Positions 24,734-34,501 of a stretch of 46,029 nucleotides of DNA are shown piece after piece. Source of the stretch: Bacteroidales bacterium UBA6229 (GTDB taxonomy: Bacteria; Bacteroidota; Bacteroidia; Bacteroidales; F082). Under the pieces are notes generated by a model, which had not been told where the DNA came from, did not search any database, and saw only the letters and a program-made list of their open reading frames with translations. The position numbers were made by a program, and so were the translations under genes. How positions within the stretch are numbered: the first letter of the stretch is position 1; the number at the start of each line of letters is the position of its first letter. Location of the stretch: contig DJWN01000003.1 of assembly GCA_002440975.1 (NCBI GenBank), forward strand, positions 1-46,029, written 5' to 3'.

Positions 24734-26029
24734 TTACTCAATTAAATCCCTGTCGAACAGCTTTTTAATCTTATCCAGGTAGTTGCTACTCTTTTTATCT
24801 ATGGATTGCTTTTGTTTGGGTTTGGGCTGTGAAGGATCAAATGCAGCCTTCAGCCTTTCCATTTCTTCTTCATTAAGATGCCGCGATATTCCTTCGATCA
24901 CCAGGCCGATACCTGTGGCATACATTGGGCTGGCCAGCTCTTCGGCAGTGCCTTTGGCCAGGTGTTCGTTGGGATAGCCAATCCGAACATCCATTCCTGT
25001 AACGAAAGCTGCCAGCTGATCGATGTGTCGCATCAGTGAACCTCCGCCCGTAAGGACAATGCCTGCAATCAGCTTTCGCTCAAATCCGGAATTTTTAATT
25101 TCGTAATGCACATGTTCGAAAATTTCTTCCAAACGTGCCTGAATAATAGAAGCCAGGTTACGAAAAGAAATCTCCTTGGGAGCACGTCCTCTGATCCCGG
25201 GGATGGAAACTACTTCATCGTCCCTGTTTTCGCTGGCCAGCGACGAACCAAACTTTACTTTTACTTCCTCAGCATGTTTTTTGATAATGGTACAGCCTTC
25301 GCGGATATCTTCGGTAATGATATCGCCGCCAAACGGAATCACCGCTGTATGACGGATAATCCGGTCGTGAAAAATGGCAATATCTGTTGTTCCGCCACCA
25401 ATATCAACCAGCACCACACCAGCCTCCTTTTCATCGTCACCCAACACAGCCTCGGCCGAAGCGATAGGCTCGAGTATTAGATCAACCATTTCGAGGCCGG
25501 CACGTTTCACGCATTTCAACACGTTCTTAGCGGCAGCCGTTTGACCGATGATGACATGAAAATTAGCTTCCAGCTTACTCCCCAGCATCCCAACCGGATG
25601 TTTGATTCCCTGTTCGCCATCCACAATGTATTCCTGCGGAATCACATCAATAATCTCTTCCCCGGCTGACATACTAAGTTTGTACATATCATTAGTCAGC
25701 TTCTCTATTTCCAGCCTGTTGATCTCCTCCTCGCTGTTCTCGCGAATCAAACTTCCGCGATGTTGCAGGCTCTTGATATGCTGACCTGCAATACCCACAT
25801 TAACATATTTAATATCCACACCAGAGCGGGCTGCAGCCTCGTCAACAGCTTTGCGAATAGAATTTACGGTGTCTTCAATATTTGACACCAGACCACGTTT
25901 TACGCCAATTGACTCAGTTTTGCCATGTCCAAGAATTTCTATCTTTCCATTCTCATTCTTTCTGCCCACCAGGCAGGCAATCTTTGTGGTTCCAATGTCC
26001 AATCCTACAATAATGTCAGATGTTTTCAT
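24734..26029 (-). CDS. ftsA: Cell division protein FtsA
   Basis: An actin-like ATPase that tethers FtsZ to the membrane. The 431-residue protein starts IIVGLDIGTTKIACLVG (phosphate-1). The 1C domain is at about residues 80-165 (QEYIVDGEQGIKHPVGM). Phosphate-2 is VVLVDIGGGTTDIAIF and the adenosine motif is IVLTGGGSLM. A C-terminal amphipathic helix, NYLDKIKKLFDRDL, would insert in the membrane. ftsQ ends four bases upstream and ftsZ follows after an 87-base gap. Confidence 0.96.
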   Translation of the reverse strand: MKTSDIIVGLDIGTTKIACLVGRKNENGKIEILGHGKTESIGVKRGLVSNIEDTVNSIRKAVDEAAARSGVDIKYVNVGIAGQHIKSLQHRGSLIRENSEEEINRLEIEKLTNDMYKLSMSAGEEIIDVIPQEYIVDGEQGIKHPVGMLGSKLEANFHVIIGQTAAAKNVLKCVKRAGLEMVDLILEPIASAEAVLGDDEKEAGVVLVDIGGGTTDIAIFHDRIIRHTAVIPFGGDIITEDIREGCTIIKKHAEEVKVKFGSSLASENRDDEVVSIPGIRGRAPKEISFRNLASIIQARLEEIFEHVHYEIKNSGFERKLIAGIVLTGGGSLMRHIDQLAAFVTGMDVRIGYPNEHLAKGTAEELASPMYATGIGLVIEGISRHLNEEEMERLKAAFDPSQPKPKQKQSIDKKSSNYLDKIKKLFDRDLIE

Positions 26030-26033
26030 GGTG

Positions 26034-26816
26034 CTATCTTTTTGTACAAACTATTTGATTTTCATATTTTAAATTTACCAGTCGGTAATCAGCCAAGTCC
26101 GAACTGAGGCCTTTTTGGGTATAAAAAGCCTTCAGATGCAGGAGTTTTTCTTCAAGATTAGTAAGGTCGCCAATCAAAACCGAAGCACTACCCAGCTTGG
26201 GACTCAATTCAATCTCACCTAAACTATTGATATAAATCTGATCAATCAGACTGCTCAAAAACTTATCCCTACGGAGTTTTTCATTAAGCTGAAAAGCCGG
26301 CCACAGAAACGATTTCCTGTAAGTCGAATCTGAGATATGTGCAGTATTGTGCCTTAAGGTCGGAAAATCCAAATATCCGTTTACTATTGGCACCCGTGCT
26401 GCAAAATTAGGATTTATAGGAAAAATCACTCCTTCTGAATCAACATAAAGCGACTGATGCCTGCGATTGTAAGCTCTTAAAACAGCTGAACGCTCACGCA
26501 CAACCAACTGCAATACACCACTCAGCGTTGCACTAACATCAGCATCTGCAATCCATGGGTTTTGCTGCAAATCGTTCTCCAGACCGGCCATTCTGATGTC
26601 GCGAATGCGTTTGGACTTTAAGGAATCAGTAAGTGAATATACCATTTCTGCCAGCTGTTCTCTGCTCAAAAATCCACTTTGCTGTTCTCGCTCAATTTTA
26701 ATTTCCAACCCATTAACAGGACTATTGAGGTAATGTTGCCTTGCCAGCCAGGCAAGCCATAACACACCAGCAATGCTTATTGCCCAAAATGATAGGGTGA
26801 GGATGCGTTTTACCAT
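26034..26816 (-). CDS. ftsQ: Cell division protein FtsQ
   Basis: A bitopic division protein linking the cytoplasmic ring to the FtsL/FtsI/FtsW synthase. The 260-residue product has one N-terminal helix (about residues 8-26, ILTLSFWAISIAGVLWLAWL), a POTRA-like domain (~residues 35-105) with NDLQQNPWIADADV, and a beta domain with LYVDSEGVIFP. Sequence conservation is low, as is normal for FtsQ. The position between murC and ftsA supports the call. Its start overlaps the end of murC by seven bases. Confidence 0.9.
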   Translation of the reverse strand: MVKRILTLSFWAISIAGVLWLAWLARQHYLNSPVNGLEIKIEREQQSGFLSREQLAEMVYSLTDSLKSKRIRDIRMAGLENDLQQNPWIADADVSATLSGVLQLVVRERSAVLRAYNRRHQSLYVDSEGVIFPINPNFAARVPIVNGYLDFPTLRHNTAHISDSTYRKSFLWPAFQLNEKLRRDKFLSSLIDQIYINSLGEIELSPKLGSASVLIGDLTNLEEKLLHLKAFYTQKGLSSDLADYRLVNLKYENQIVCTKR

Positions 26817-28156
26817 TGGGCAATCATTTTTTCGAGGGGTTTAACAAAACGGTCAATATCTCCGGCACCCATCGTAACCAACACCTCAGGGCGCTTTTGA
26901 TCTATCCATTCTAAAAGCTGCTCTTTTTTTATGAGTTGTTTATCAGCTAAATCTATCAGATGAAGTAACTTTTCTGAGCTGACTTCAGCGATTGGCCGTT
27001 CGCGGGCCGGATAAATATCCAAAAGGATCAGCTCGTCAACAGCTTCCAAACTTCTTGCAAAATCCAACATAAAATCGCGTGTGCGGCTATACAGATGCGG
27101 CTGAAATATCGCTGTGATTTTCTTCTTAGGGAACAAAGACCGCACAGCTTGCAAACAGGCATTTATCTCGGTGGGATGATGCGCATAGTCATCAACATAA
27201 AAGTATTTTTGATTCACACGCACATCGAATCGTCGTTTAATCCCTTTAAATGTAGCCAATCCTGCAACGATCATTTCCGGAGTAACGAGATTGATCCAGG
27301 CAAGAGAGACCGCAGCAAGTGCATTATTCAGATTATGATTTCCGGCCAAAGGCAGCATTGCACTGATTTTGGAATCATCAGGAAAAACAAGTTCAAATTG
27401 CTGACCTTCTGGCGTTACCACTACGTTTTGAGCACGAACAGCTGATGCTTCCGAAAAGCCATAACGCACCAGATGAGCAGCACAATCCAGCTTCTGATCC
27501 TCCTGCAAGACTAAAAATCCATTTTCCGGAATACGATCAGCAAACTCCTGAAAAGCATCCTGCAATAATGACGCATCACCATAAATATCCAGGTGATCCG
27601 CTTCGATGGCAGAGATCACAGCCATATCAGCCCTCAGATACAAAAAGGATCGATCAAACTCGTCCGCTTCAACAATTAAAACATGTGGATTGTCGCAAAG
27701 AACCAGATTACTGTTGAAATTCTTTGCAATACCACCAATAAAGGCAGTTACTTTGATGCCAGCCTGATGTAGAAGCCAGGCAGTAAGTGCAGTGATAGAT
27801 GTTTTTCCATGTGTGCCGGCTATGGCAATTGTAAATTCAGATTCGGAAAGTGCACCTAAAAGCTGTGATCTTTTGAGCAAGCTGATATCCAGTTTTTTAA
27901 CTTTAGTCAGTAATTGACTATCGGTTGGGATAGCCGGAGTAACCACCACAAGATCAAGCTGATCAGGTAATAATTCAGGCTCATCTTCAAAAATAACAGG
28001 AATGCCTTCTGCAAGCAATTCATCTGTAATTTCTGAAGCTGTGCGGTCATATCCGGAAACCCAGGCACCTTGATTTTTGGCATAACGAGCCAGGGCGCTC
28101 ATGCCAATGCCGCCAATACCAAGGAAAAATATGCGATCTCCGGTTTTTATTTTCAT
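26810..28156 (-). CDS. murC: UDP-N-acetylmuramate--L-alanine ligase
   Basis: Adds L-alanine to UDP-MurNAc, the first peptide step of the peptidoglycan precursor. The 448-residue ligase has the N-terminal Rossmann motif FFLGIGGIGMSALARYA, the ATP loop AGTHGKTSI near residue 115, VEADEFDRSFL, and the DDYAHHPTE motif of the C-terminal domain. The start shares an ATGA with the stop of murG (28153-28156), suggesting translational coupling. Confidence 0.97.
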   Translation of the reverse strand: MKIKTGDRIFFLGIGGIGMSALARYAKNQGAWVSGYDRTASEITDELLAEGIPVIFEDEPELLPDQLDLVVVTPAIPTDSQLLTKVKKLDISLLKRSQLLGALSESEFTIAIAGTHGKTSITALTAWLLHQAGIKVTAFIGGIAKNFNSNLVLCDNPHVLIVEADEFDRSFLYLRADMAVISAIEADHLDIYGDASLLQDAFQEFADRIPENGFLVLQEDQKLDCAAHLVRYGFSEASAVRAQNVVVTPEGQQFELVFPDDSKISAMLPLAGNHNLNNALAAVSLAWINLVTPEMIVAGLATFKGIKRRFDVRVNQKYFYVDDYAHHPTEINACLQAVRSLFPKKKITAIFQPHLYSRTRDFMLDFARSLEAVDELILLDIYPARERPIAEVSSEKLLHLIDLADKQLIKKEQLLEWIDQKRPEVLVTMGAGDIDRFVKPLEKMIAQW

Positions 28157-29265
28157 TTTATTTCCAGGATTTTTTCAATTTCATCCACAATAGCTTCATC
28201 CGCATCCGGCAGCGCAAATCGCGCAATGGCTTTCTCCATCTGCCTCCGTTTTGATTCATTTGCAGCCATTGCAATCATGGCTGGCACAAGCTCGCCTTCA
28301 GCTTTGCCATTCACAACAATTTCTGCAGCTCCTGCTGTGCTCAGTCGCTTTGCATTACTGGTTTGGTGATCTTCGGCAGCAGTAGGCAAAGGCACAAATA
28401 TCACCGGCTTTTGAACTACTGCCAGCTCCGAAATTGCCATGGCACCGGCTCTGGAAACAACAAAATCTGCTGCTGCATAAGCCAAATCCATTCGCTCAAT
28501 AAAGGCTGCGACATAACAACTTTCCCATCCTGCCACTTCAACGATTTGATTGGCCTCAGCTTCAAAAATCCTTCCGGTCTGCCAGATCATCTGAATCTCT
28601 GACTGCACCAATAAATCCAGGTTTGCTTTGATGGCCTTGTTGATCGCCAATGCGCCCTGACTTCCGCCAACAATCAAAGCGACAGGCTGCGACGACTTCA
28701 TTCCAAAAAACTTTAATGCCTCTTCCCTTTTACCTGCAATTTGAACAGCATGTTTTCGGAGAGGATTACCGGTTAGCACAGTCTTTTCCTTTGGGAACCA
28801 TTGATCCATCTGATCGTAAGCCGTACATATTCTATCGACTTTTGAAGCCAGCAAACGGTTGGTTATGCCCGGGAAGGAATTTTGTTCCTGAATCAAAGTT
28901 GGAATTTTCAATTGTATCGCAGCCCGTAATGTTGGCCCGCTGGCATAGCCACCCACACCAATCACTAAATCTGGCTTGAAGCGTTTCAATATGCTTCGTG
29001 CCTGAATCAGGCTATGAATCAGTTTGATTGGAAAAAGTAGATTTTTAAAGCTCAGTTTTCGCTGAAATCCACTGATCCATAGCCCCCTGATTGTGTAGCC
29101 AGCCTGAGGCACACGCTGCATCTCCATCCGGCCGCGGGCACCCACAAAAAGCAGTTCGGCATCAGGCATGCGCCTGCGCAAAGCATCGGCAATGGCAATG
29201 GCCGGAAAAATATGGCCACCGGTTCCTCCTCCGCTAATTATAAACCGCTGCAACTGCTTCTTCAT
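28153..29265 (-). CDS. murG: UDP-GlcNAc:undecaprenyl-PP-MurNAc-pentapeptide GlcNAc transferase
   Basis: Converts lipid I to lipid II on the inner face of the membrane. The 370-residue GT-B glycosyltransferase has ISGGGTGGHIFPAIAIAD at the start, GVGGYASGP near residue 105, the Q-rich IQEQNSFPG, GGSQGALAINK, and SRAGAMAISELA in the donor-binding C-terminal domain. No later start would keep the glycine-rich loop, so its start truly overlaps the end of ftsW by 32 bases. Confidence 0.97.
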   Translation of the reverse strand: MKKQLQRFIISGGGTGGHIFPAIAIADALRRRMPDAELLFVGARGRMEMQRVPQAGYTIRGLWISGFQRKLSFKNLLFPIKLIHSLIQARSILKRFKPDLVIGVGGYASGPTLRAAIQLKIPTLIQEQNSFPGITNRLLASKVDRICTAYDQMDQWFPKEKTVLTGNPLRKHAVQIAGKREEALKFFGMKSSQPVALIVGGSQGALAINKAIKANLDLLVQSEIQMIWQTGRIFEAEANQIVEVAGWESCYVAAFIERMDLAYAAADFVVSRAGAMAISELAVVQKPVIFVPLPTAAEDHQTSNAKRLSTAGAAEIVVNGKAEGELVPAMIAMAANESKRRQMEKAIARFALPDADEAIVDEIEKILEIK

Positions 29266-30418
29266 CTTGTACTAACTCCTCTTTTTCTTGTTCTTTTCTT
29301 GCAATTTCTTTACTTACACTCAACATAATGCCTATCGACAAACTGGTAAACCAAATGGATGTTCCGCCCATGCTCACCAATGGCAATGGTTGCCCGGTAA
29401 CAGGCAGCAAACCAACAGCCACACCCATATTTACCATCGCCTGAAACACCAGGCTAAAAGCTACTCCTATGGAAAGAAAGGCCCCAAAAGTTTGAGGGAT
29501 CTTCGTCACGATCACCACTGCCCTGAAAAGCAGAATCAAATAAAGCAACACCATAAAACCACCTCCTAACAAGCCATATTCTTCGATGATGATTGCAAAA
29601 ATAAAATCTGAATAGGGATGTGGTAAAAAATTTCGTTGTGTGCTGTTGCCTGGCAATTTTCCAAAAAATTTACCATTGGCAATGGCTATCTGTGCTTGCT
29701 CGATCTGATAATTGTCACCGGTGTCTTTTGTAAAACTTTCAATGCGGCTTTTCCATGTCCAGAGCCTGCCTTGCCTGTCTTCGGGAAATTGTAATAGGAT
29801 CAGAATAAATATTGTGAGTGCTACCAGTCCGATACCGATCAACGAGAAAATATATTTTAGGTTAACCCGACCGATAAACAACAAGACCAAACTCGTAGTA
29901 AAAATCAAAGCCGCTGTGCTAAAGTTTGCCGGCAATACGAGGAACACCACCAATAAAACCGGAATCATCAGCGGAACAAAAGCTGATTTAAAACCTTTAA
30001 TGTGATCCTGCTTTTTGGTAAGCAAGCGAGCCAGATACATGATAAGTGTGAGTTTGGCCAGGTCGCTGGTTTGGAAGGTGAGGTTAAAAGGAAGTGGCAA
30101 AACGCGTTTGGCTTCATTGAGGTTAAGCCCAAAAATCAAGGTGAGCAACAGCAATGGAATTGCAATCCACAGGGCCACCTGAAACACCGGCGAAAAATAA
30201 ACGTACCTGATCTTGTGCATCAGATACATAAAAACAAAACCCAGAAACAAGATCACAAAATGCTTGAGCATATAATATTCCGTATTGCCGTCCTGATATT
30301 TGTAGGCAAGCGTGCCTGTGGAACTGTAAACGGCCAGCAGCGAAAAAAGTGACAGCAGTATCACTACCGACCAAATCACCTTATCACCTTTTATATCGCT
30401 CAAAAATTTGTTTACCAT
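29234..30418 (-). CDS. ftsW: Septal peptidoglycan glycosyltransferase FtsW
   Basis: The SEDS-family polymerase that builds septal glycan from lipid II with FtsI. The 394-residue product has about ten membrane helices. It includes the motif FQTSDLAKLTLIMYLARLL, containing the SEDS catalytic Asp region, and LPHPYSDFIFAIIIEEYGLLGG. The C-terminal helix region has LPVTGQPLPLVSMGGTS. A short acidic tail follows (KEQEKEELVQDEE). It lies between murD and murG. Confidence 0.96.
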   Translation of the reverse strand: MVNKFLSDIKGDKVIWSVVILLSLFSLLAVYSSTGTLAYKYQDGNTEYYMLKHFVILFLGFVFMYLMHKIRYVYFSPVFQVALWIAIPLLLLTLIFGLNLNEAKRVLPLPFNLTFQTSDLAKLTLIMYLARLLTKKQDHIKGFKSAFVPLMIPVLLVVFLVLPANFSTAALIFTTSLVLLFIGRVNLKYIFSLIGIGLVALTIFILILLQFPEDRQGRLWTWKSRIESFTKDTGDNYQIEQAQIAIANGKFFGKLPGNSTQRNFLPHPYSDFIFAIIIEEYGLLGGGFMVLLYLILLFRAVVIVTKIPQTFGAFLSIGVAFSLVFQAMVNMGVAVGLLPVTGQPLPLVSMGGTSIWFTSLSIGIMLSVSKEIARKEQEKEELVQDEEAVAAVYN

Positions 30419-30427
30419 CTTATTGAA

Positions 30428-31786
30428 TTATAAAGCCTTAACAGCATCCTTAAACATATCACCCCTTTCCTCAAAATTTCTGAATAAATCAAAACTGGCG
30501 CAGGCTGGCGACAACAGCACGACATCTCCTTTTGAAGCAATCATTGAAGCAGCCATCACAGCCTGCTCAACAGAACGGGTTTCGATGATGGGTTCGATCA
30601 ACTCGCCAAAAAACTGTTTAAGTTTGTTGTTGTCGGCTCCCAGACAAATCAGAGCCTTCACCTTTTGCTTGACCAAAGGAACCAAGCTGCTGTAATCATT
30701 GCCTTTGTCCTGCCCACCAGCAATCCAAACTACCGGCCTGTCCATGGTTTCCAGGGCATACCAGGTAGCATTCACGTTTGTTGCCTTTGAATCGTTGTAA
30801 TAGGCAACGCCATGTACATTGGCAACAAACTCAATCCGGTGAGCAATATTCTGAAAATCAGAAAGGCTTTGCTTTAAAGATTCTTTTCTGATATCCAGTA
30901 ATTTGGCGGCCACGCCTGCTGCCATTGAATTGTAAGCGTTGTGCTTACCCTGAAGTGCTAATTGTTCGAGTGTCATATGAAAATTTTGTTTATTTATCGT
31001 GATGTTAATCTTATTATTCGCCAGAAATGCGCCTTCTTTCGTTAAGCGTTTTTGAAGACTGATCGGAAATTTCCTTGTCTTTATATTATTGTTTATCAAT
31101 AGTTTATTTATAACATCATCATCAGTATTATAAATAAAAGCGTCTTGTTCGGTGATATTTTTTGTGATACGCCATTTCGCTTCTGCATAGGCTTCAAAAC
31201 GGTTCCCATAGCGATCGAGGTGATCAGGGGTGATGTTGAGCAACACGGCAATATCAGGCCTGAAATCAACAATGCCATCCAATTGAAAACTGCTTAGTTC
31301 CAACACAAAATACTCGTGATCGGCCTCCGCCAGTGCAGCTGCAAAGCTCTTCCCGATATTGCCAGCCACGCGCACATCAAGGCCGGCCTGTTGCAGAATA
31401 TAGGCTGTAAGTGCTGTGGTTGTTGTTTTGCCATTGGTTCCTGTTATCCCAATAATAAATGCCTGGCTAAACCACGACGCAAATTCTATCTCCGAAATCA
31501 CCGGAATTTCTTTTGATTTGGCGGCCATAATCACAGGAGCCTGATCAGGAATGCCCGGACTTTTAACAATCAAATCGGCCTGGAGGATTGGTTCAAATGT
31601 GTGTTTACCTTCCTCATATTCTAATTGATGTGCCGTAAGCTGCTGCTGGTAGGTTTCAGCAATTTTTCCGCTGTCAGAAACATATACCTCCCTACCCATT
31701 TTGCGGGCAAGCATTGCTGCGCCAAGGCCGCTTTCGCCGGCTCCCAGCACCACAATTTTCTGATATTTTTGTTCTGACAATTTCAT
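30428..31786 (-). CDS. murD: UDP-N-acetylmuramoylalanine--D-glutamate ligase
   Basis: Adds D-glutamate to UDP-MurNAc-L-Ala. The 452-residue Mur ligase starts KIVVLGAGESGLGAAMLA and has the ATP loop GITGTNGKTTTTAL near residue 115. Further motifs are LELSSFQLD, the NITPDHLDRYG motif and, in the C-terminal domain, YNDSKATNVNATWYAL and VVWIAGGQDKGNDY. mraY ends four bases upstream and ftsW begins nine bases downstream. Confidence 0.97.
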   Translation of the reverse strand: MKLSEQKYQKIVVLGAGESGLGAAMLARKMGREVYVSDSGKIAETYQQQLTAHQLEYEEGKHTFEPILQADLIVKSPGIPDQAPVIMAAKSKEIPVISEIEFASWFSQAFIIGITGTNGKTTTTALTAYILQQAGLDVRVAGNIGKSFAAALAEADHEYFVLELSSFQLDGIVDFRPDIAVLLNITPDHLDRYGNRFEAYAEAKWRITKNITEQDAFIYNTDDDVINKLLINNNIKTRKFPISLQKRLTKEGAFLANNKINITINKQNFHMTLEQLALQGKHNAYNSMAAGVAAKLLDIRKESLKQSLSDFQNIAHRIEFVANVHGVAYYNDSKATNVNATWYALETMDRPVVWIAGGQDKGNDYSSLVPLVKQKVKALICLGADNNKLKQFFGELIEPIIETRSVEQAVMAASMIASKGDVVLLSPACASFDLFRNFEERGDMFKDAVKAL

Positions 31787-31790
31787 TTAT

Positions 31791-33029
31791 CTATCTGATT
31801 TTTAATGTTATAATCGTTAATACCGCCAACATGATTCCAACAATCAAAAAACGCATTACAATTTTGGGTTCCGGATAACCAAGCTTTTGAAAGTGATGGT
31901 GCAATGGAGCCATTTTAAAGATTCGTTGACCTACACCAGATTTTCGGCGGGTGTACTTGAAATAACTTACCTGCATCATAACCGAAAGACTTTCGGCCAG
32001 AAAGATGCCGCACAAAATCGGGATCAGCAGTTCTTTACGAATCAGAATGGCAAAAACAGCAATAATGCCGCCTAAAGCCAAGCTGCCGGTATCGCCCATA
32101 AAAACCTGAGCCGGAAAGGCGTTGTACCAAAGAAACCCAATATTGGCACCAACAAACGCACTGATAAAAATTGTAAGTTCACCGGTATCTGGCAAATACA
32201 TTATATTCAGGTAATCAGCAAAGATGATATTGCCCGAAACCCAGGCCAGGATACCCAGCGTTACGCCAATAATAGCCGAGGTGCCCACTGCCAGCCCATC
32301 CATGCCATCTGTGAGATTAGCACCATTAGAAACCGCTGTGATAATCAATATCACGATGGGGATAAAAACCAGAAACGCCCATTGCCGGTAATCAGGTCCC
32401 AGCCATTTCAACAGCACCGCATAGTCAAATTCATTGTTCTTGATAAAAGGAATGGTTGTTTTCGTTGTCTGGATTTCGACAGGAGAAAATTTGCTGGCAG
32501 CACCTTTCACGGGCATTTCAACAACCAACTGATCGGCAGGTGCAATTTTTTCGCGCATCACAACCGAATTATCAAAATACATGATCAGGCTAACCACCAG
32601 TCCCAATATCACCTGTCCGATGATTTTCACTTTCGGTGGAAGACCCTTCTTATCTTTTTTGAACACCTTGATATAATCGTCTGCAAAACCGAGCCCGCCA
32701 AGCCACACGGTAGTAAACAGCATAAGCAGAATATAGGTGTTGGCCAGATCGGTAAATAATAGCGTTGGCACCACGATGGAAGCCAGAATAATCAAGCCCC
32801 CCATGGTAGGTGTTCCCTGCTTTTCAATTTGGCCTTCCAGGCCCAGATCACGCACAATTTCGCCCACCTGTTTGCGATTGAGGTATTTGATCCAGCGCTT
32901 ACCGAAAAGCAATGAGATGACGAGCGAAGTGATAACTGCAGCTGCCGCTCTAAAGGAAATATACTGAAACACCCCCGCCCCGGGGAAGTTAAATGCCTGA
33001 TCCAAATATTCGAACAAATAATAAAGCAT
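31791..33029 (-). CDS. mraY: Phospho-N-acetylmuramoyl-pentapeptide-transferase
   Basis: Moves phospho-MurNAc-pentapeptide onto undecaprenyl phosphate to make lipid I. The 412-residue protein has ten membrane helices and the typical motifs GTPTMGGLIILASI, LGFADDYIKV (catalytic Asp pair), NGANLTDGMDGLAVGTS, FMGDTGSLALGG and the periplasm-side MAPLHHHFQKLG. It is ~50 residues longer than E. coli MraY because of an insertion around residues 150-200, which is common in Bacteroidota. murE ends two bases before its start. Confidence 0.97.
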   Translation of the reverse strand: MLYYLFEYLDQAFNFPGAGVFQYISFRAAAAVITSLVISLLFGKRWIKYLNRKQVGEIVRDLGLEGQIEKQGTPTMGGLIILASIVVPTLLFTDLANTYILLMLFTTVWLGGLGFADDYIKVFKKDKKGLPPKVKIIGQVILGLVVSLIMYFDNSVVMREKIAPADQLVVEMPVKGAASKFSPVEIQTTKTTIPFIKNNEFDYAVLLKWLGPDYRQWAFLVFIPIVILIITAVSNGANLTDGMDGLAVGTSAIIGVTLGILAWVSGNIIFADYLNIMYLPDTGELTIFISAFVGANIGFLWYNAFPAQVFMGDTGSLALGGIIAVFAILIRKELLIPILCGIFLAESLSVMMQVSYFKYTRRKSGVGQRIFKMAPLHHHFQKLGYPEPKIVMRFLIVGIMLAVLTIITLKIR

Positions 33030-33031
33030 AG

Positions 33032-34501
33032 TTATTTCAATCTTTCATTTAGTGCCTCTAACAATTCTCTTCTGTCCTCGAATGGCTGCCGAATACCATT
33101 GATTTCCTGATAAGTTTCGTGGCCTTTTCCGGCTACCAAAATGATATCTCCTTTAGATGCCAATGCCACCGCCGTTCTGATGGCTTCTCGTCTGTTACTC
33201 ACCGCCAATACCCTGTTGAAATGTTCGGCTGCCACTCCTTTGCGCATATCCTGAATGATTGATTCCGGATCTTCCGTTCTTGGGTTATCAGAAGTAAGGA
33301 TCAGTTTGGTGCTGCCAGCTGCCGCCAGACGCGCCATTTCCGGGCGTTTGGTTTTGTCGCGGTCGCCACCAGCTCCCACAACCGTAATGAGTTGTTCGTT
33401 GTGAGTTCTGATATCATTGATGGTCTTCAATACATTATCCAGTGCATCAGGTGTGTGTGCATAGTCCACTATACCCGTAATTCCCGTAGGATGATAAATC
33501 AAATCGAAGCGGCCAGTTGCCGAATGCAATTTGCTCAGGCTTTGAAGGGCCTGCGCTTTTTCGATGCCCAGCAAGCGGCTTGCGGCATAAATTGCCAAGA
33601 GATTATATGCATTGAATTTGCCAACCAAATGTGTCGAAACCTCCTCACCATCAAGCAGTAAAAGCAATCCTTCAAAACTGCTCTCCAATATCTTTGCCCT
33701 GTAATCGGCTGCTTTTGAAAGCGAATAGGAATAGCTTGCCGCTTTGGTGTTTTGAATCATAAACTGCCCGTTCTTATCATCCGTATTGATCAGTGCAAAA
33801 GCAGTTTTTGGCAACCAGTCGAAGAAAGCTTTTTTGGCATCCCGATAGGACTGAAAATCTCCGTGATAATCCAGGTGATCGTGCGTTAGATTGGTAAATA
33901 TGCCACCTGTGAACTTCAATCCGGCTACCCGGAATTGTACTACAGCATGGGAACTCACCTCCATGAAAGCATACTGACAGCCTTCGTCAACCATTTTACT
34001 CATCAACGCATTGATCTGGAGCGGATCAGGTGTGGTATGACTTGCTGGCAAAACGCTACCGTTGATTTTGTTTTCTATCGTTGAAAATAAGCCACAGGCA
34101 AAACCCAGATCGGTAAAAAGCGCATAGAGTAAACTGGCAATGGTTGTTTTACCATTAGTGCCTGTAACTCCAACGAGTTGAAGCTTTTGCGAAGGGTTGT
34201 CGTAATAATTTCCGGCAGCGAGAGCCAAAGTATAAGCTGCATTCTCAACCTTTACGTAAACAACTTTTTCATCAGTCCTTCGAGGCAGTTTCTCACAGAT
34301 AACAGCAGCAACACCTTTATTTATAACCTGCTCAATAAAATCATGTCCATCAGATTTGTTGCCCTTAATCGCAACAAATACATCACCGGCTTCGCACAGG
34401 CGCGAATCAAAATGCAGGTTTTTTATCGGTCTGCTTACCTCACCGATAATTTCCCGTACCGGGCATTTATATAATATGTCTGACAATATTTTTGTCATCA
34501 C
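33032..34501 (-). CDS. murE: UDP-MurNAc-L-alanyl-D-glutamate--2,6-diaminopimelate ligase
   Basis: Adds the third stem-peptide residue. The 489-residue ligase has the ATP loop VTGTNGKTT near residue 115, the HTTPDPL substrate motif, SSHAVVQFRV, and DYAHTPDAL. The motif DNPRTEDP in the C-terminal domain marks meso-diaminopimelate specificity, as opposed to lysine. A KGHETYQ segment follows. Its ATG overlaps the stop of ftsI by four bases (34498-34501). The next residue is also Met, so the start could be one codon later. murF, which would follow in many bacteria, is absent here. Confidence 0.97.
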   Translation of the reverse strand: MMTKILSDILYKCPVREIIGEVSRPIKNLHFDSRLCEAGDVFVAIKGNKSDGHDFIEQVINKGVAAVICEKLPRRTDEKVVYVKVENAAYTLALAAGNYYDNPSQKLQLVGVTGTNGKTTIASLLYALFTDLGFACGLFSTIENKINGSVLPASHTTPDPLQINALMSKMVDEGCQYAFMEVSSHAVVQFRVAGLKFTGGIFTNLTHDHLDYHGDFQSYRDAKKAFFDWLPKTAFALINTDDKNGQFMIQNTKAASYSYSLSKAADYRAKILESSFEGLLLLLDGEEVSTHLVGKFNAYNLLAIYAASRLLGIEKAQALQSLSKLHSATGRFDLIYHPTGITGIVDYAHTPDALDNVLKTINDIRTHNEQLITVVGAGGDRDKTKRPEMARLAAAGSTKLILTSDNPRTEDPESIIQDMRKGVAAEHFNRVLAVSNRREAIRTAVALASKGDIILVAGKGHETYQEINGIRQPFEDRRELLEALNERLK

